Positions 35,932-46,700 of a stretch of DNA of 64,000 nt are shown here, one piece after another. The position numbers and the translations under genes were made by a program. Source of the DNA: Thermothelomyces thermophilus ATCC 42464 (lineage: Eukaryota > Ascomycota > Sordariomycetes > Sordariales > Chaetomiaceae); contig NC_016476.1 of the NCBI RefSeq assembly GCF_000226095.1, forward strand, positions 2,914,001 through 2,978,000, in the 5' to 3' direction. Below the pieces are notes generated by a model. That model ran no database searches and was not told where the DNA came from. It saw nothing but the letters and a program-made list of their open reading frames with translations. Positions within the stretch are counted from its first letter, which is position 1, and every line of letters begins with the position of its first letter.

Positions 35932-36953
35932 GTTGCCGGGGACGGAATTATGGAGCGAGCGGTCTGTTATCGTTGGAGGCGAGTTCAAGGTTGCGAAAGT
36001 CGGCTTCCCGGGAGCTTCGAGGTAATGGAATATAGTGCCTTAGAATTCGTCGATCCATTGATACTGGCGAGTAGTTACCCAGATGTTGTTCATTTGAGCA
36101 GGCGGCCAGTCGCACTGATCTCACTGGGAGGTTGGTCTTTCCTAGCATGGCCAAGCTTCTTCAGATGAAAGAGTTGACGGCTGTAACTCAGGCAACAACT
36201 GTAGACTCGCCCGCGGCAAAAGTTCATTCCACGGATCATTACCACTTCGGCTTCTGGTCGGCTCTTGCTCATGGCGTAGGCGTAATTAGATGCCACTTGA
36301 CATGTAGTTTGCAATTTCTAATTACTCTGGACGCTTCTAACAGCAGGGAATGGCACTGGCCTTATTCCACACCAGGAGGATTGTAGTGCAAGCTCTTTCA
36401 ATCGGAGTCGTATACTAATAGTTATTACATTATGTTCAGGTTGCAGCTCCCTCTTTTTCGCGGAGTGTGACAAAAGGCTCTAATCACGGAGAAGGCATCA
36501 TGTCCTCGACAAGTACCCTCGTCCCTTGCGTCTTCAGATAATACAGCAGAGGAACCTCGCTGAGATAATCGACCACGAAATCTTGGTGTAACCTTAGAGC
36601 TTGACTGACGCCTCGCAGAGAGTCAGTTTCCGAAGTGGACTAGTAATTAATGTAAGGTTGTTGAACAGGGCAAGCCAATCGCCCCTTCTTTTTCTCATCG
36701 ATTTCAACCTTGAGACGGAATGGGGAAGAAAGAAGTCCTCAACAACGAGACGGGTTCAAGGGTTAGAAAGCTCCCACTGGAATATTCGTTTTTAGCCTTG
36801 GACAAATGCAGGAGTAAACATGAGAGGACTGGTAGAGAACAGAGTCTTCTAGTCTTGGGATTGGTCCATCGGGGTAAGTTACACCGAGCTGGCGATTGCA
36901 TTGTATTCCAATGGTTGTTGCCTGAGTCACCGCTCTTCGGAGCGCGTACTGTG

Positions 36954-38078
36954 TAGTGTAGTGTAACCATAGTGTAGAGGCTAGAATACTGAGTCATCCG
37001 ATGCAGTATGGATAACGGAGTACGGAGTAGTTACGGAAGTATAGTGTAGAGAGATTCCAGGCTTTCCCGGTTCACAAGGGTAGACCGATCGCCAGCTCCA
37101 TGCGCATCTCCCGGAGAGAGGCAGTGACTGCATGGGATTCCAACATACAGAGCGAATAGATGCCTCAATAAAAGCTACATGACACTACTATGTAGTGTAC
37201 GAGAGGAAAAGCTTAACTAGTTAATCTCTTGTCTGCGTGGCGTGGAAAACTTCTGTTTCGAGATGTTAGTGTAATCGCGGGACGGAATTAGCCGTGGCGT
37301 GAGATTGTAATTCCAGAGCTTTTCCGCAATCGAGATTGCTGGTGCCCCTCGTCATTTCCGCGCCCCTGCCAAGCTTGTGGCTTGGTGGGGCAACTTCCTG
37401 CATTGGTTCCCTCAGCGGACAAAAAAGTCAAGACATGAAACTGAACTGTCCAGATTATCCGTACTTCCCTGCCTTCTATTCTAACTACCTCCTTCCAGCT
37501 CCTCGAGGATGGATGCGCGGATGTCATCAAGCGGCTGGGTTGGAGTGTGGAATCCGAATTTTCGACATGAGATAAGGTTTTGAGATCACCTCGCCAGTTT
37601 GAGACATTTTAGATACGCTGTTGACGTAGTGTACACAGCACACTCGTGACAATGCATAACTCCGCAGTAACACCGCACTCAGCGATTGGGCCCCACGTCT
37701 GACGACGCTGCAGCGTCGCTGTTTTGTCCCATGCAAGCCGCCGTTTCCACGGTCTTAACGTTGTTCATGGATGTATTAAAAACCGACCGGCCTTCTCCTG
37801 GAGCTGTTGTGCTCTGGGAGTTGACCCGATTTTCAGGCCCTTTCTTTGGGGGTGGGGGAGGGGGGGGTAAGTTGTGTGCAGTAGGGGGAGCCTTGAAGTC
37901 GGGCGGCGCCAACTGGTTTCAGAGGTCTCAGAATGGATGGCCAGCATGGATTGACCCCGACCCTGTAAGCGACTTCCCATTCACAACAGCGCCAACAACC
38001 CCAATCCTCCGCAGATGGCCTTGTATTAGTGAGATCTAGTGTACCCTAGTGTACATTACACTACACTACGCTAGTGTA
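36954..38078. repeat. Dispersed TAGTGTA heptamer cluster
   Basis: At least eleven copies of TAGTGTA or its complement TACACTA lie here: 36954, 36959, 36970, 37042, 37193, 37627, 38037, 38047, 38057, 38062 and 38072 (start positions). The group at 38037-38078 mixes both orientations and can fold into a hairpin. The origin is unknown; a degraded miniature element is possible. Confidence 0.6.
37848..37867 (+). other. G-run cluster, potential G-quadruplex
   Basis: Three G-runs (5, 5 and 8 G) are separated by single bases. With the long run split this could give four tracts. Intergenic. Confidence 0.5.
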
Positions 38079-38532
38079 CGAATTACGTAGAACGGGTGGT
38101 GGCATGGCGGAGAGAGGGACTGCATTGGGTTTTCTGTTCGTTGCCCGCGTTTGTTGGGTTGGTTTACCTGCACGGCCCGGCTCCCAAGTTTAGCCAACCT
38201 GCTCCACCAGCCACCTTCGAGGAGAAGGTTGCTCTGCCGATCCCCTAGGGGCCCAAGGGTCAGAGCTTGTGAACAAATCGATTACTATGTAAAGAACAAC
38301 ACATGGGCTCTCGCACATTGATAATCCGATGCCATCAGAATAGTCTTCACTTCCCATGTCGACAATCCGGACAGAGGATCCGAAAAGTGGCCCGAGACCC
38401 TGGTAGTTACTCCGTACTGCTGTTAACTTGTTAGGTAGGTATGTTGGCAGGGAGCTGTGCCTCTGATATCACCATTTGGTTCCCAGTCCTCCGTAGATAA
38501 CCTGTGCCCTGATTTTGCATCTTTTTTTTTTT

Positions 38533-38560
38533 GGGTTTTGGGGGGAAGGGGGGGGGTGGG
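38533..38560 (+). other. G-run cluster after a T-run, potential G-quadruplex
   Basis: Four G-tracts (3, 6, 9 and 3 G) are separated by TTTT, AA and T, directly after an 11-T run. It meets the usual G3+N1-7 pattern and lies about 0.8 kb upstream of the TBC gene start. Confidence 0.6.
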
Positions 38561-39376
38561 CCTTCGATAGGTCCAGACTTGCAGCCATCCTCCGCTCTGA
38601 ATTTCCGTTCCGCACTTCCATCCCCCTCTCGCTCGCTTGCTCCGTGTCGCGCGCTAGCCTCTTTTTGTAATTTGCTCCCTCTCGAGTCGGTTTTTCCTGT
38701 TGATTCTCGCAATACTGGGCGCCATTACGCCTTTCAAGTCCCTTTTCTTGCACATAACATCATCCTGTCGGCAGTCACTCGTTCGCCGTCTCTTACGCCA
38801 ACCCTTGGGCCGCGAAGACGCCCACATCCCTACATTCGTTACTCCGTACATCCGCTGCAATTCATTCGACTTTCGTTTCGACTTTCGTTCCCCAGCGCCC
38901 ATCAAAAAACCTTTTCGATTTAACGAGAAACAACCTACCTGACGACCTTTCCAATCGCTCGACCACGTTTGCAGCTCTTCATAGACCCCGGTGCTGTTGT
39001 TGCGCCGTCCGTTTCGTTTCGTCCAGTTGTCGCAACGCGGCCCCTTAACGTTATTTCCTTACTCCGGACCCGATTTCTTGACCAGCCGCCCTTGTAAGAC
39101 GCGCGCTTTGGCACCCAGGGGCTAGGCGCTCACATTTCGTGTGATCGTCTCAAGCCACCGAACATCTCACCTCACCGCACATCCGGGACAAGCAGAGGCA
39201 ACCGCATCGACTACCGTCCTCCGTGCGGCTCTTCTCCGCTTCGCCGCAGGCAGAGAGAAACAAAGTACAGCTACGACGTAAGAAACCTCGCAACACCACT
39301 TAGGACAGGGTCTTGTGCACCTACAACCAACGCACGATCAGCGCTTTTGTTCCTCTGGAGGCTGTATCATGCCAAG

Positions 39377-41766
39377 ATGATGATCTACGAGAACCCGTTA
39401 CACGATGCCGTTCTTCCCGGGCCAGGCTCGCCGCCAGGCATGACGGCCTCCAAATCTTCCAAGTCGTCGTCGCTCAGCTCGCTCCCTTCGGATGATGACA
39501 GTGTGCTCGGAGATGTCGCCCACTTCGAGGATATTGGGCTCGACGATGGCCAGCCCGATCCGCGAACCGCATCCGACAAGCACATCAAGATGGCACCGCA
39601 TCGCTACGGTCCCTCCTTCTCCTCCGATCTTCGCGCCGTTGCAAAGCGTCCGGCGTCAGCTTCGACTCCGCGGTTGCAGTACTCTCGTGAATCTTCAAGA
39701 AGCCGTCAGAATCGCGATGTCACGCCAGCGCTTAAATCCCGCCCGACTCTAACCCTGCAGAGCCAAACTCGCACCACAAATGGTCGCGACGCCAGCCTGG
39801 GGGTTCTCCCGGAGCCCGCCACACGCCCTCTCCCGTTTCGCACTCTTGGCCGACAACCCTCCCAGACATCCCTCAGCAGACACCGAAGTCCGAGCCCTAG
39901 CCTATCTCTCTCTCCCCGAAATCCGAACATGATGATGAAACCACGGAGGAGTAGCTGGCAATCGAACAGAGAGCGCAAGACGGCGTTGGAATTGGAGATG
40001 GAGTGTGATGAGGACGACGGAGACGACATCCCCGAAGGTCTTGTGCTAGACAACGTTCCTATCTCGCCGAGGCCGCCGTCGGAAAGGTCCAACAGCCGCC
40101 CACCATCCAAGGCGCCATCGCCGGAGCGACCGCCTAAGGAGCGAGTGCGCAGTATAGGAAACGGGACGCCCGCAGTTGCCGTGGCCCAGGGGTCGCTCCG
40201 CTCACCTACCTGGAAGTCGGAATCAGCGCTTTCAACCATGAGCTCGGCTGCTTCCAGCCGCGTCTCCAGCCCGGTGAGCTCGAGGGCCAAGGGCTGGTCC
40301 GCCGCGCTGGCTGAGCTGAATGCGGAAGCCAAGGCGCTGACCGAGAAGCTGGAGGAGCATGCCGAGAAGATGGAGCAGAAAGCGCAGCAACGGTCCAGCA
40401 CCGGCTCCATGCCCAACACGAGAAGGTCATCAGACCCGGAGGTCAAGCCGAGAGTGAAGTCGGCGATGGCGGAGCTGCCTCCTTTGCGTCGGTCCAACAT
40501 CATGATCGACCCTCTCCCGATATCCAAAGAAAAGGAGGCCGTTCTTTCGCGCACGCGCCCCTCGTGGCTCCCACCCAAAGACCCCGCGGAGGAGCGCCGC
40601 CACTTGAAGGAGTACCAGAAGATGATGGCGCAGAGCCTCGAAGCCGAACGTCGCCGTCAGGCCGCCAAACGCGCCCGCTCCGAGTGCCGCGATGTTGCCG
40701 CTGACAGCATCATGCACATTTGGGAACGCGAGATCATCCCTCGGTGGAATGAGGCCATTCGCGAGCGCAGGACCCGAGATATGTGGTGGAGAGGCATCGC
40801 GCCGCGCAGCCGGGGAGCTGTCTGGACCCGGGCGGTTGGAAATGAGCTCGGCCTTACCAAGACGTCGTTCGAGGCTGCATTGCGCCGCGCTCGGGAAGCC
40901 GAGACCAGAGCCAAGTCAGGACACGGAAGCGCGGAAGACATGCGCGCGGTGGCGTGGTTCAACGCCATCAGTGAGGACGTGCGGGAGCGCACATGGCCGG
41001 ATTTGCGCATCTTCCAGCCGGGAGGGCCACTGCACCAGAGCTTGATCGATGTCCTGCGCGCACATGCAATGTACCGCAGCGACATCGGATATGTCCCAGG
41101 CTGCAATGTGGGTTTTTTTCCCTTCTCCTGCCTTGCACTGAACGTTGACCGAACAGAGCTGACACATCGCAGACCATCGCGGCCCTTCTGCTCCTCAACC
41201 TCCCGACACCGACAGATAGCTTCATCGCGCTCGCTAATATTCTTAACCGACCGCTTCCCCTCAGCTTCTATGCGTCGGACACCGGCGCCAAGAATTCGGC
41301 CTACAACCTCGTCCTGCACACTCTCCTCCAAAAGTCGTCCGCCCTCCACGACCACCTCACCAAACTCGCCGGTGCTGACCGCAACCTGGACGCCTTCCTC
41401 GAGAGCGTTTTCACTGGCCTCTTTACCCGCCACCTCGCCCTCGACGAGGTCACGCGCCTGTGGGACGTGTATGTGTTCGAGGGCGACGCGCTGCTCGTGC
41501 GCGCGGCCGTGGCGCTCCTGCTACAGCACGAGATGGCCCTGCTAGCAGCCGGATCCGTCGCCGAGGTGCAGGCCGTGCTGCTCGGCGGGTCGGTCGTGGT
41601 TGTCCCCGCGGCTCCCGCTTCTCCTTCGGCCGACGGCTCGGCCTCCACGGGCGGGGGCGCGCGCCTCTCGGTAATCTCGCCGCCGCCCAAGAGCCCGCGC
41701 GTTGTGGGCGGACAGGGCGATGAGGAGAGGTGGATGACAGCCGTGCGGGAGGCGGGCAAAGTCTAA
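39377..41766 (+). CDS. TBC-domain (Rab GTPase-activating-like) protein with altered Gln finger
   Basis: Two exons, 39377-41107 and 41173-41766, 774 aa. The N-terminal about 380 residues are Ser/Pro/Arg-rich and disordered. A helical Lys/Glu/Arg segment follows (KDPAEERRHLKEYQKMMAQSLEAERRR). From about residue 455 comes a TBC domain: WWRGIAPRSRGAVWTRAVGNEL, then ERTWPDLRIFQPGGPLHQ, GYVPGCNTIAALLLLNLP and GLFTRHLALDEVTRLWDVYVFEG. This order resembles the TBC1D12/TBC1D14 branch. Known: TBC proteins stimulate Rab GTP hydrolysis with an Arg finger and a Gln finger (YxQ). Here an Arg (R538) is present, but the YVQGMS motif reads YVPGCN (572-577), so the Gln is Pro. The spacing between the motif A Asp and the Arg is one longer than usual. 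It may be a scaffold or non-canonical GAP acting in trafficking or autophagy. The start is the first in-frame ATG. Confidence 0.88.
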
Positions 41767-43112
41767 AATTTCCAGGGGCTTGACCTCGCTGGATGAGGCT
41801 CCTGTGGTTCGTTACGGTATAAAGCACAACGCAAAATGAAGTATACATACAGCGACAGAGTTGCGGCGTCTTAAAACAAAGCGAGTGGTTTTATCGGTCC
41901 TTCGGCGTTGTTCGGCTTCCCTTGGGCTCTATTTCCTCCGTTACCTTTTTTTTTCTTTGGGTAGCGGGCTTGTGGCTGAGGCCGAGATTTCATCCGTTTA
42001 TTTATTCCTTTTTTTTCTCTTCTGTTCTTCCTTATTTTGGGCACTGGCTTTCTTCGATCTTGCTATCTTCTCTTCATTTTCCTAAGCTTCTTACTTCGTT
42101 CTACTGCCCACCTCTTCCAAGGCTACCATACCCGCCTTTGTGGCTGGCTGGGTTATTGTTTATACTTAATATTCGACGGTGCCACCTGGCGTGGCTGTTG
42201 GGGCGAGTGTTTTGGGGTGACCTTTTATTTTAATTTTTTTTATCTTTCTCTGTTTTCTTTCTCGGTTGGGGGAAGCAATGAGGAATGCGGTAGAGGCTGG
42301 GTTCTCCCTCGGCCTCCGCGCGTGTGGGCTCTCTGGGCTGGGCTGATGGCAGCGGACCTCTTTTACTTTTTGATGTGTCTGTCAGAATTAAGAGCTGGGA
42401 GCGGGATCATGTCTGGAGTGTGGACCGTTCTCTTAGAAGAGATGAGATTCTTTGATATATAAAGATGGAATCATGAAGACTAATCCTTCCGTCCTCCTTT
42501 CGGCCTGGTTGCTTGGAACTTGCCGGTTCCGGCATGCACTTGATGTTTCCGCTCCGTTTATGTGGTCGGTCTGTGTGCAAATGACGCTGTTTTCCACGAC
42601 CGCTGCTGGCTCACTCACCCCTGGCACGTTAGTACACTGTCCAGAGTAAGAGATTCCTGTACGCAGGATGCATTCCTAAATCCTAAATACTACATATACA
42701 GTACGTCCGTACTCGGTTTTTGTCTGCAACGTGAGCCGTCATGGAAGGATACCTTGGCATGCAAGTTTGTTCGGAAAAAGATGCGACAACCTCGGATTAT
42801 GAGCAGCCTAATACTTCTAATTAACCCCATCAAAATGTGTAATCGTCCAGCCGCTGAATATCGTGTCATGTTCCCGTATTGGCATAAAGAATAGAGGTTC
42901 AAGAATGGAACCTGATCTAGCAACTCCCATGTCTCCCAAGATCTAGCGCCCCGAAACGCCTTTCCTTTTCGCTGTCAGATGGTTCCAGCGAGCCCCGTCT
43001 ACGTCGGTCCTCTATAGCTTGTTCCCAAGCGACTCTTTTCCCTTGGCATGACCTGCCTGTTGGCTCCAGGGAGATGAATGCCCCGGGCCATGACGCAAAC
43101 GATGCATGACGC
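41767..43112. other. Convergent 3' regions of the TBC and glycosyltransferase genes
   Basis: About 1.3 kb, T-rich and pyrimidine-rich from 41880 to 42260. Open frames there encode only Phe/Leu/Ser-rich text from the pyrimidine bias and are not genes. A long 3' UTR is likely. Confidence 0.55.
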
Positions 43113-44732
43113 TCAGATGTCCCAGACCAATTCCACTACCTCATCGACCGCCTGCGTGTTGGCCTCGTCCCTCTTGGAGCGATGCACATACAGCTGCCTG
43201 AACTTCTCGCCCTTGCCGAATCCGCCGTCGACCGCCTCCAGCTGATAGCTCTTTTTCTTGTCGTCGGGCAGGCGCGGACGGAACGGCCCGTAAATGAAAT
43301 CGAACCTGCCATCGGCCTCGTCGAACGTGCTCTCCATGCGGTCCAGGTCGATCTTATCGATGCCGTCGCGATAGACCGAAATGCTGTAGCCATTGGCCAG
43401 TAGGGTATCTGTCCCGAAGCGCCAGCGCTGCAGGAAGCAGTCGCCACACACGCGGGCGATGGCGGCCATGATAGACACGGGGGCCTGGTACCACGACTTC
43501 CAGTGGTGGATGCTCAGCACGCGGCGGCCGCTCTCGAAGAAGCCGGCGGGGTTGCCGCGAATGTCGTTTTGGTACAGGTCGTCGACAATCGTCAGCTTGG
43601 TCGTGGTGCGTGTGTACATGCAATCTCGGAGCATGCCGTCGCCCGAAGGCACGACGGTCTCGCGCACGCAGTCCTCGAGGTGCGGATCGAGCTCTCTGGC
43701 GAGGGGGACCGAGAGGAAGGTGCCGGCGCCGCCGTAGGCCATATAACCCCATATCTTGATGCTGATCCAATTGTCGGCTAGTGCGCCTAACCACGCGGGC
43801 TTGGTATGGTCATGCTCGCTGAGGGCAACCGAGAGGGGGTGCAGGGCAGGGAAGAAGGTGTCATCATCGAGGACGCCGAGCCACTGGGTTTGCGGGGTGG
43901 AGGCCTCGAGCATGTCGCGGATCAGGAGGAAATGAAGCTGTTCGACGGCCGCCGGGCGCTTAGGCTTCTCATCTTTGGTGTTCTTGCGCGGGAGGGATTC
44001 CTTGAACCTCGGGGAGACGATGGTTGCATTGACCTTATGATCGCGATACTGCGCCTCGAGGGCCTTGAGGTCGGGCTTGAGAACGGGGTCATCAGCGTCC
44101 GCGACCACGGCAAGCAGCTGGGCGCCGGTGTCGGCAAGCCAGTGGGCGAAGACAGGAAGCGACTCTTTGACGCGCTCGTACGTGGACGCAATGCCGAAGA
44201 GGAGATGGCCGTATTGGCCGTTAGGTTCGGGAAACGCCGGTGGCACCTCGAGGACAAGCGGCTCACATGGAGGCGGAGCCTCCCGCGAGCAGTCGGCGTT
44301 TAGGTTGAGGTTGGTGGTGCTAGAAATGAGCGGGTCCTTGATGTTGCCAAGGGCATTGCGGTCGACGTCGCCGTGGAGGGGCTTGACGCAGCGGCGCGTG
44401 TACACGATGTTTTCCGTCAGGCCAAGATCCTTGCTGCGCAGGAACTCCCAGTCGCGACCGCAGAAGTCGGAAGATGCACTTCCGGTTCCGCTCGCGCCGG
44501 CCTGACTTTGTGACCCGCCTGCTTCTGTGCTCGACGTCTCGATCTCTGGGTCCCGTTGGGGGTCTTTCTGGCCGGCTCCGGCATCGTGGTCCCTCAGGCC
44601 ATCGGGGAGGTGAGGCAGATCGATCGGATAGCCGTTGTGCAGGCGGTGGGCAGTTAGGAGGAGAATGCTGAAGAGGAGGGCAACCAAAAGGGCGAGATAG
44701 GTTCTCGCAGAGCATTGATGGGCGAGCATCAT
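43113..44732 (-). CDS. Type II membrane glycosyltransferase, Fringe-like (GT31/DUF604 type)
   Basis: Single exon, 539 aa. Seen: a short cytosolic N-terminus, one signal-anchor helix (about residues 11-28, YLALLVALLFSILLLTAH) and a Gly/Ser/Gln-rich stem. The luminal domain has FGIASTYERVKESLPVFAHWL, QWLGVLDDDTFFPALHPLSVAL (the DDD at 289-291 is the metal/nucleotide-sugar DxD motif), YGGAGTFLSVPLA, CMYTRTTTKLTIVDDLYQNDIRG and SIHHWKSWY. Known: this order (DDDTF, then GGAG, then DL-Q-D, then HH) is that of Fringe/beta-1,3-glycosyltransferases in the Golgi. The donor and acceptor are not predictable here. Two adjacent Met codons can start (44732 or 44729). It is convergent with the TBC gene. Confidence 0.85.
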   Translation of the reverse strand: MMLAHQCSARTYLALLVALLFSILLLTAHRLHNGYPIDLPHLPDGLRDHDAGAGQKDPQRDPEIETSSTEAGGSQSQAGASGTGSASSDFCGRDWEFLRSKDLGLTENIVYTRRCVKPLHGDVDRNALGNIKDPLISSTTNLNLNADCSREAPPPCEPLVLEVPPAFPEPNGQYGHLLFGIASTYERVKESLPVFAHWLADTGAQLLAVVADADDPVLKPDLKALEAQYRDHKVNATIVSPRFKESLPRKNTKDEKPKRPAAVEQLHFLLIRDMLEASTPQTQWLGVLDDDTFFPALHPLSVALSEHDHTKPAWLGALADNWISIKIWGYMAYGGAGTFLSVPLARELDPHLEDCVRETVVPSGDGMLRDCMYTRTTTKLTIVDDLYQNDIRGNPAGFFESGRRVLSIHHWKSWYQAPVSIMAAIARVCGDCFLQRWRFGTDTLLANGYSISVYRDGIDKIDLDRMESTFDEADGRFDFIYGPFRPRLPDDKKKSYQLEAVDGGFGKGEKFRQLYVHRSKRDEANTQAVDEVVELVWDI

Positions 44733-46700
44733 GAAGCCGGCATGTCGTCGAGGTCAGAAATGGTCCGAGGCAGGAGGATGCGATGGCCGCTCTGCGCTGG
44801 AGCCTGGGAGAGAATCCAAGAAAGAAAAAAAAAATACGAACACGCGACGAAACAGGAAAGCGGGCGAAGTTCAGAGAAATGCAGTGAGCGAGGAAGGCAC
44901 CGAGGACTGTGGGGGGCCACTGAGGAGTCTGTCAGGGACCTGAACCTGGAAACCTGAACACAAGGAGCGGCAATCAACGCCTATCAGGGCAAGAGGGACG
45001 AAATCAAGGACGCCCTCCTCGGACTGGATATTACATTACGGTGCCCATCATCCCGCAGCTCACCTCTTACCTACGCCGTAAGACGTTGGACTAGCTCGCA
45101 CAGCACACGGCCGAGATTCGAAGATTGCTACTTAATCCTCCGTGTCGCTCGTGCACATCGACGATGTCTTGCCATGTCCTCCCGCCAAGCTTCACAGTAG
45201 CTTAAATTCCACGGGGATCGCTTGGCACACCGTTTCGCCGCTACATTACACTACTAGTACACGATCGAAACCTTACGCAGTATTACTCGGGTAACACCCC
45301 CTAGCATTTCCTTCCACGTAACATCTGCTTCGTCTTGATTTCGGCGGAACACGGCAGTGGGGTTCCACACTGAAACACAGCGAGCGCACTGGATGGAGCC
45401 CTGCAGCGACCTACCACAGTTAAGCCGGGACCCACGCGGTCGGGGTGATCGCCAGTAATTAATCGGCCTGGTTGAGACAAAAGACGCTGCAAATGAGAGG
45501 TGGCGCAGCACATCCCTGTACTGTACACTACGAGTAAATATCCCTTCGTAGCGCGGACTAGGGTAGGGTACACGAGGGGGCGATTGGACCTACTCGGACG
45601 AATAGAGAAAAAAAGATAGCAACGAAGTACGGAGTAAGGGGAGTCAACCCATTTTGACAAGTATTCGCCTTTCCAACACTGAATATTGAAGGAGCGCTGA
45701 ATGGTGCGCTTCACCTTGGAAGCACGACCGGAGAGTTACAGCGACGCAAATTGCATGCATTTGCTTGCGTACCTGGTAGGTAGAGTACGTACCCAGCTGT
45801 GTTATGAACGCGTGCCATGTGCAAGTCGGAGCGATTATATTCCGTATACGAAGGACCTGCACAAGTTATGGGATGTGCTCGGTCGAGTCGTGCATACACC
45901 AGCGGCAACGCATTCTGAAACAACACATGTACACATACAAGGCCTTTTATCCTTCGCGTTGGACACGCAGCATAGCCATTCATGACCATTTCTGAGACGC
46001 CAGTAATAAAATAGCGGACCGGAATCAACCGCGGCCAAGTGTCTTGAAGGATACTTTCAGAACACAAAGCAACGGGAAACCAACTAGCTTGCGAATTCCG
46101 CTGTATCCCACATTACCTGATGATGGAATACATTGTATCATCGAGTACCCAACCGCACCCGGTGCTGTGACGTCGAACAGTCAAGCGGGTGGGGCGATCG
46201 ACCGCAACGGGGCCATTCTTGGCTTCTAGTGTATACGTCCGTACAGCGTACCGACTCAACCCCTGCTTATACTATGTAGTTTGTGGAACTGTCTATCGCA
46301 ACGTTCTTCCCTAGTAGGGGCAGTCCTTGTAGTGAAGCCTAAAGCCGAAGGAAAGCACCGATAGGCAACGAAGGATAAAAAGCAACAATGACAAGATTGA
46401 TATATTCCAAATATATTAATGTGTTACACTCTCTTGCAAAGACAATCGGCATTCTGTCAATAATTTCTTTCCTGCCCGTAGTATGACGTTAACGGACTAA
46501 GGTGAGGCGGACAGTACCTTATATGAAAACGTCTTCATTCCCTTGCAGTGTATCCCCCCATCGCAGCACAGCCCCACAATCAAGTTTCACGTTCGCTGGT
46601 TGACCGATGGGTTTTCATTAACCTGCGGTGTTGATCCTTAGCTGGAGAGGCAGCAAATTTACTTTACACGGTCCGCTAGAGCCAAATTCCCGGCCGATCT
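44733..46700. other. Intergenic, no gene supported
   Basis: About 2 kb with the glycosyltransferase promoter at the left and the 3' end of the Zn2Cys6 gene at the right. A TACGGAGTA motif lies at 45628-45636. Open frames on both strands are short and show no protein-like character. Confidence 0.5.

Larger units (their letters stand above)
35932..39376. other. Long intergenic region with short repeats, G-runs and a TBC-gene leader
   Basis: About 3.4 kb without a supported gene. It contains the upstream region of the CVNH gene and a cluster of TAGTGTA/TACACTA heptamers between 36954 and 38078. TACGGAGTA motifs lie at 37021-37029, 38408-38416 and 38840-38848, and two G-run clusters lie at 37848-37867 and 38533-38560. 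From about 38570 to 39376 a CT-rich stretch is probably the long promoter/5' leader of the TBC gene. Confidence 0.5.

Noticed and set aside
39706-41433. Long minus-strand frames opposite the TBC gene
   Set aside because: Antisense shadows of GC-rich Ser/Pro/Arg coding sequence.
41861-42233. Hydrophobic open frames suggesting a small membrane protein
   Set aside because: The Phe/Leu/Ser content simply reflects a pyrimidine-rich 3' UTR between convergent genes.
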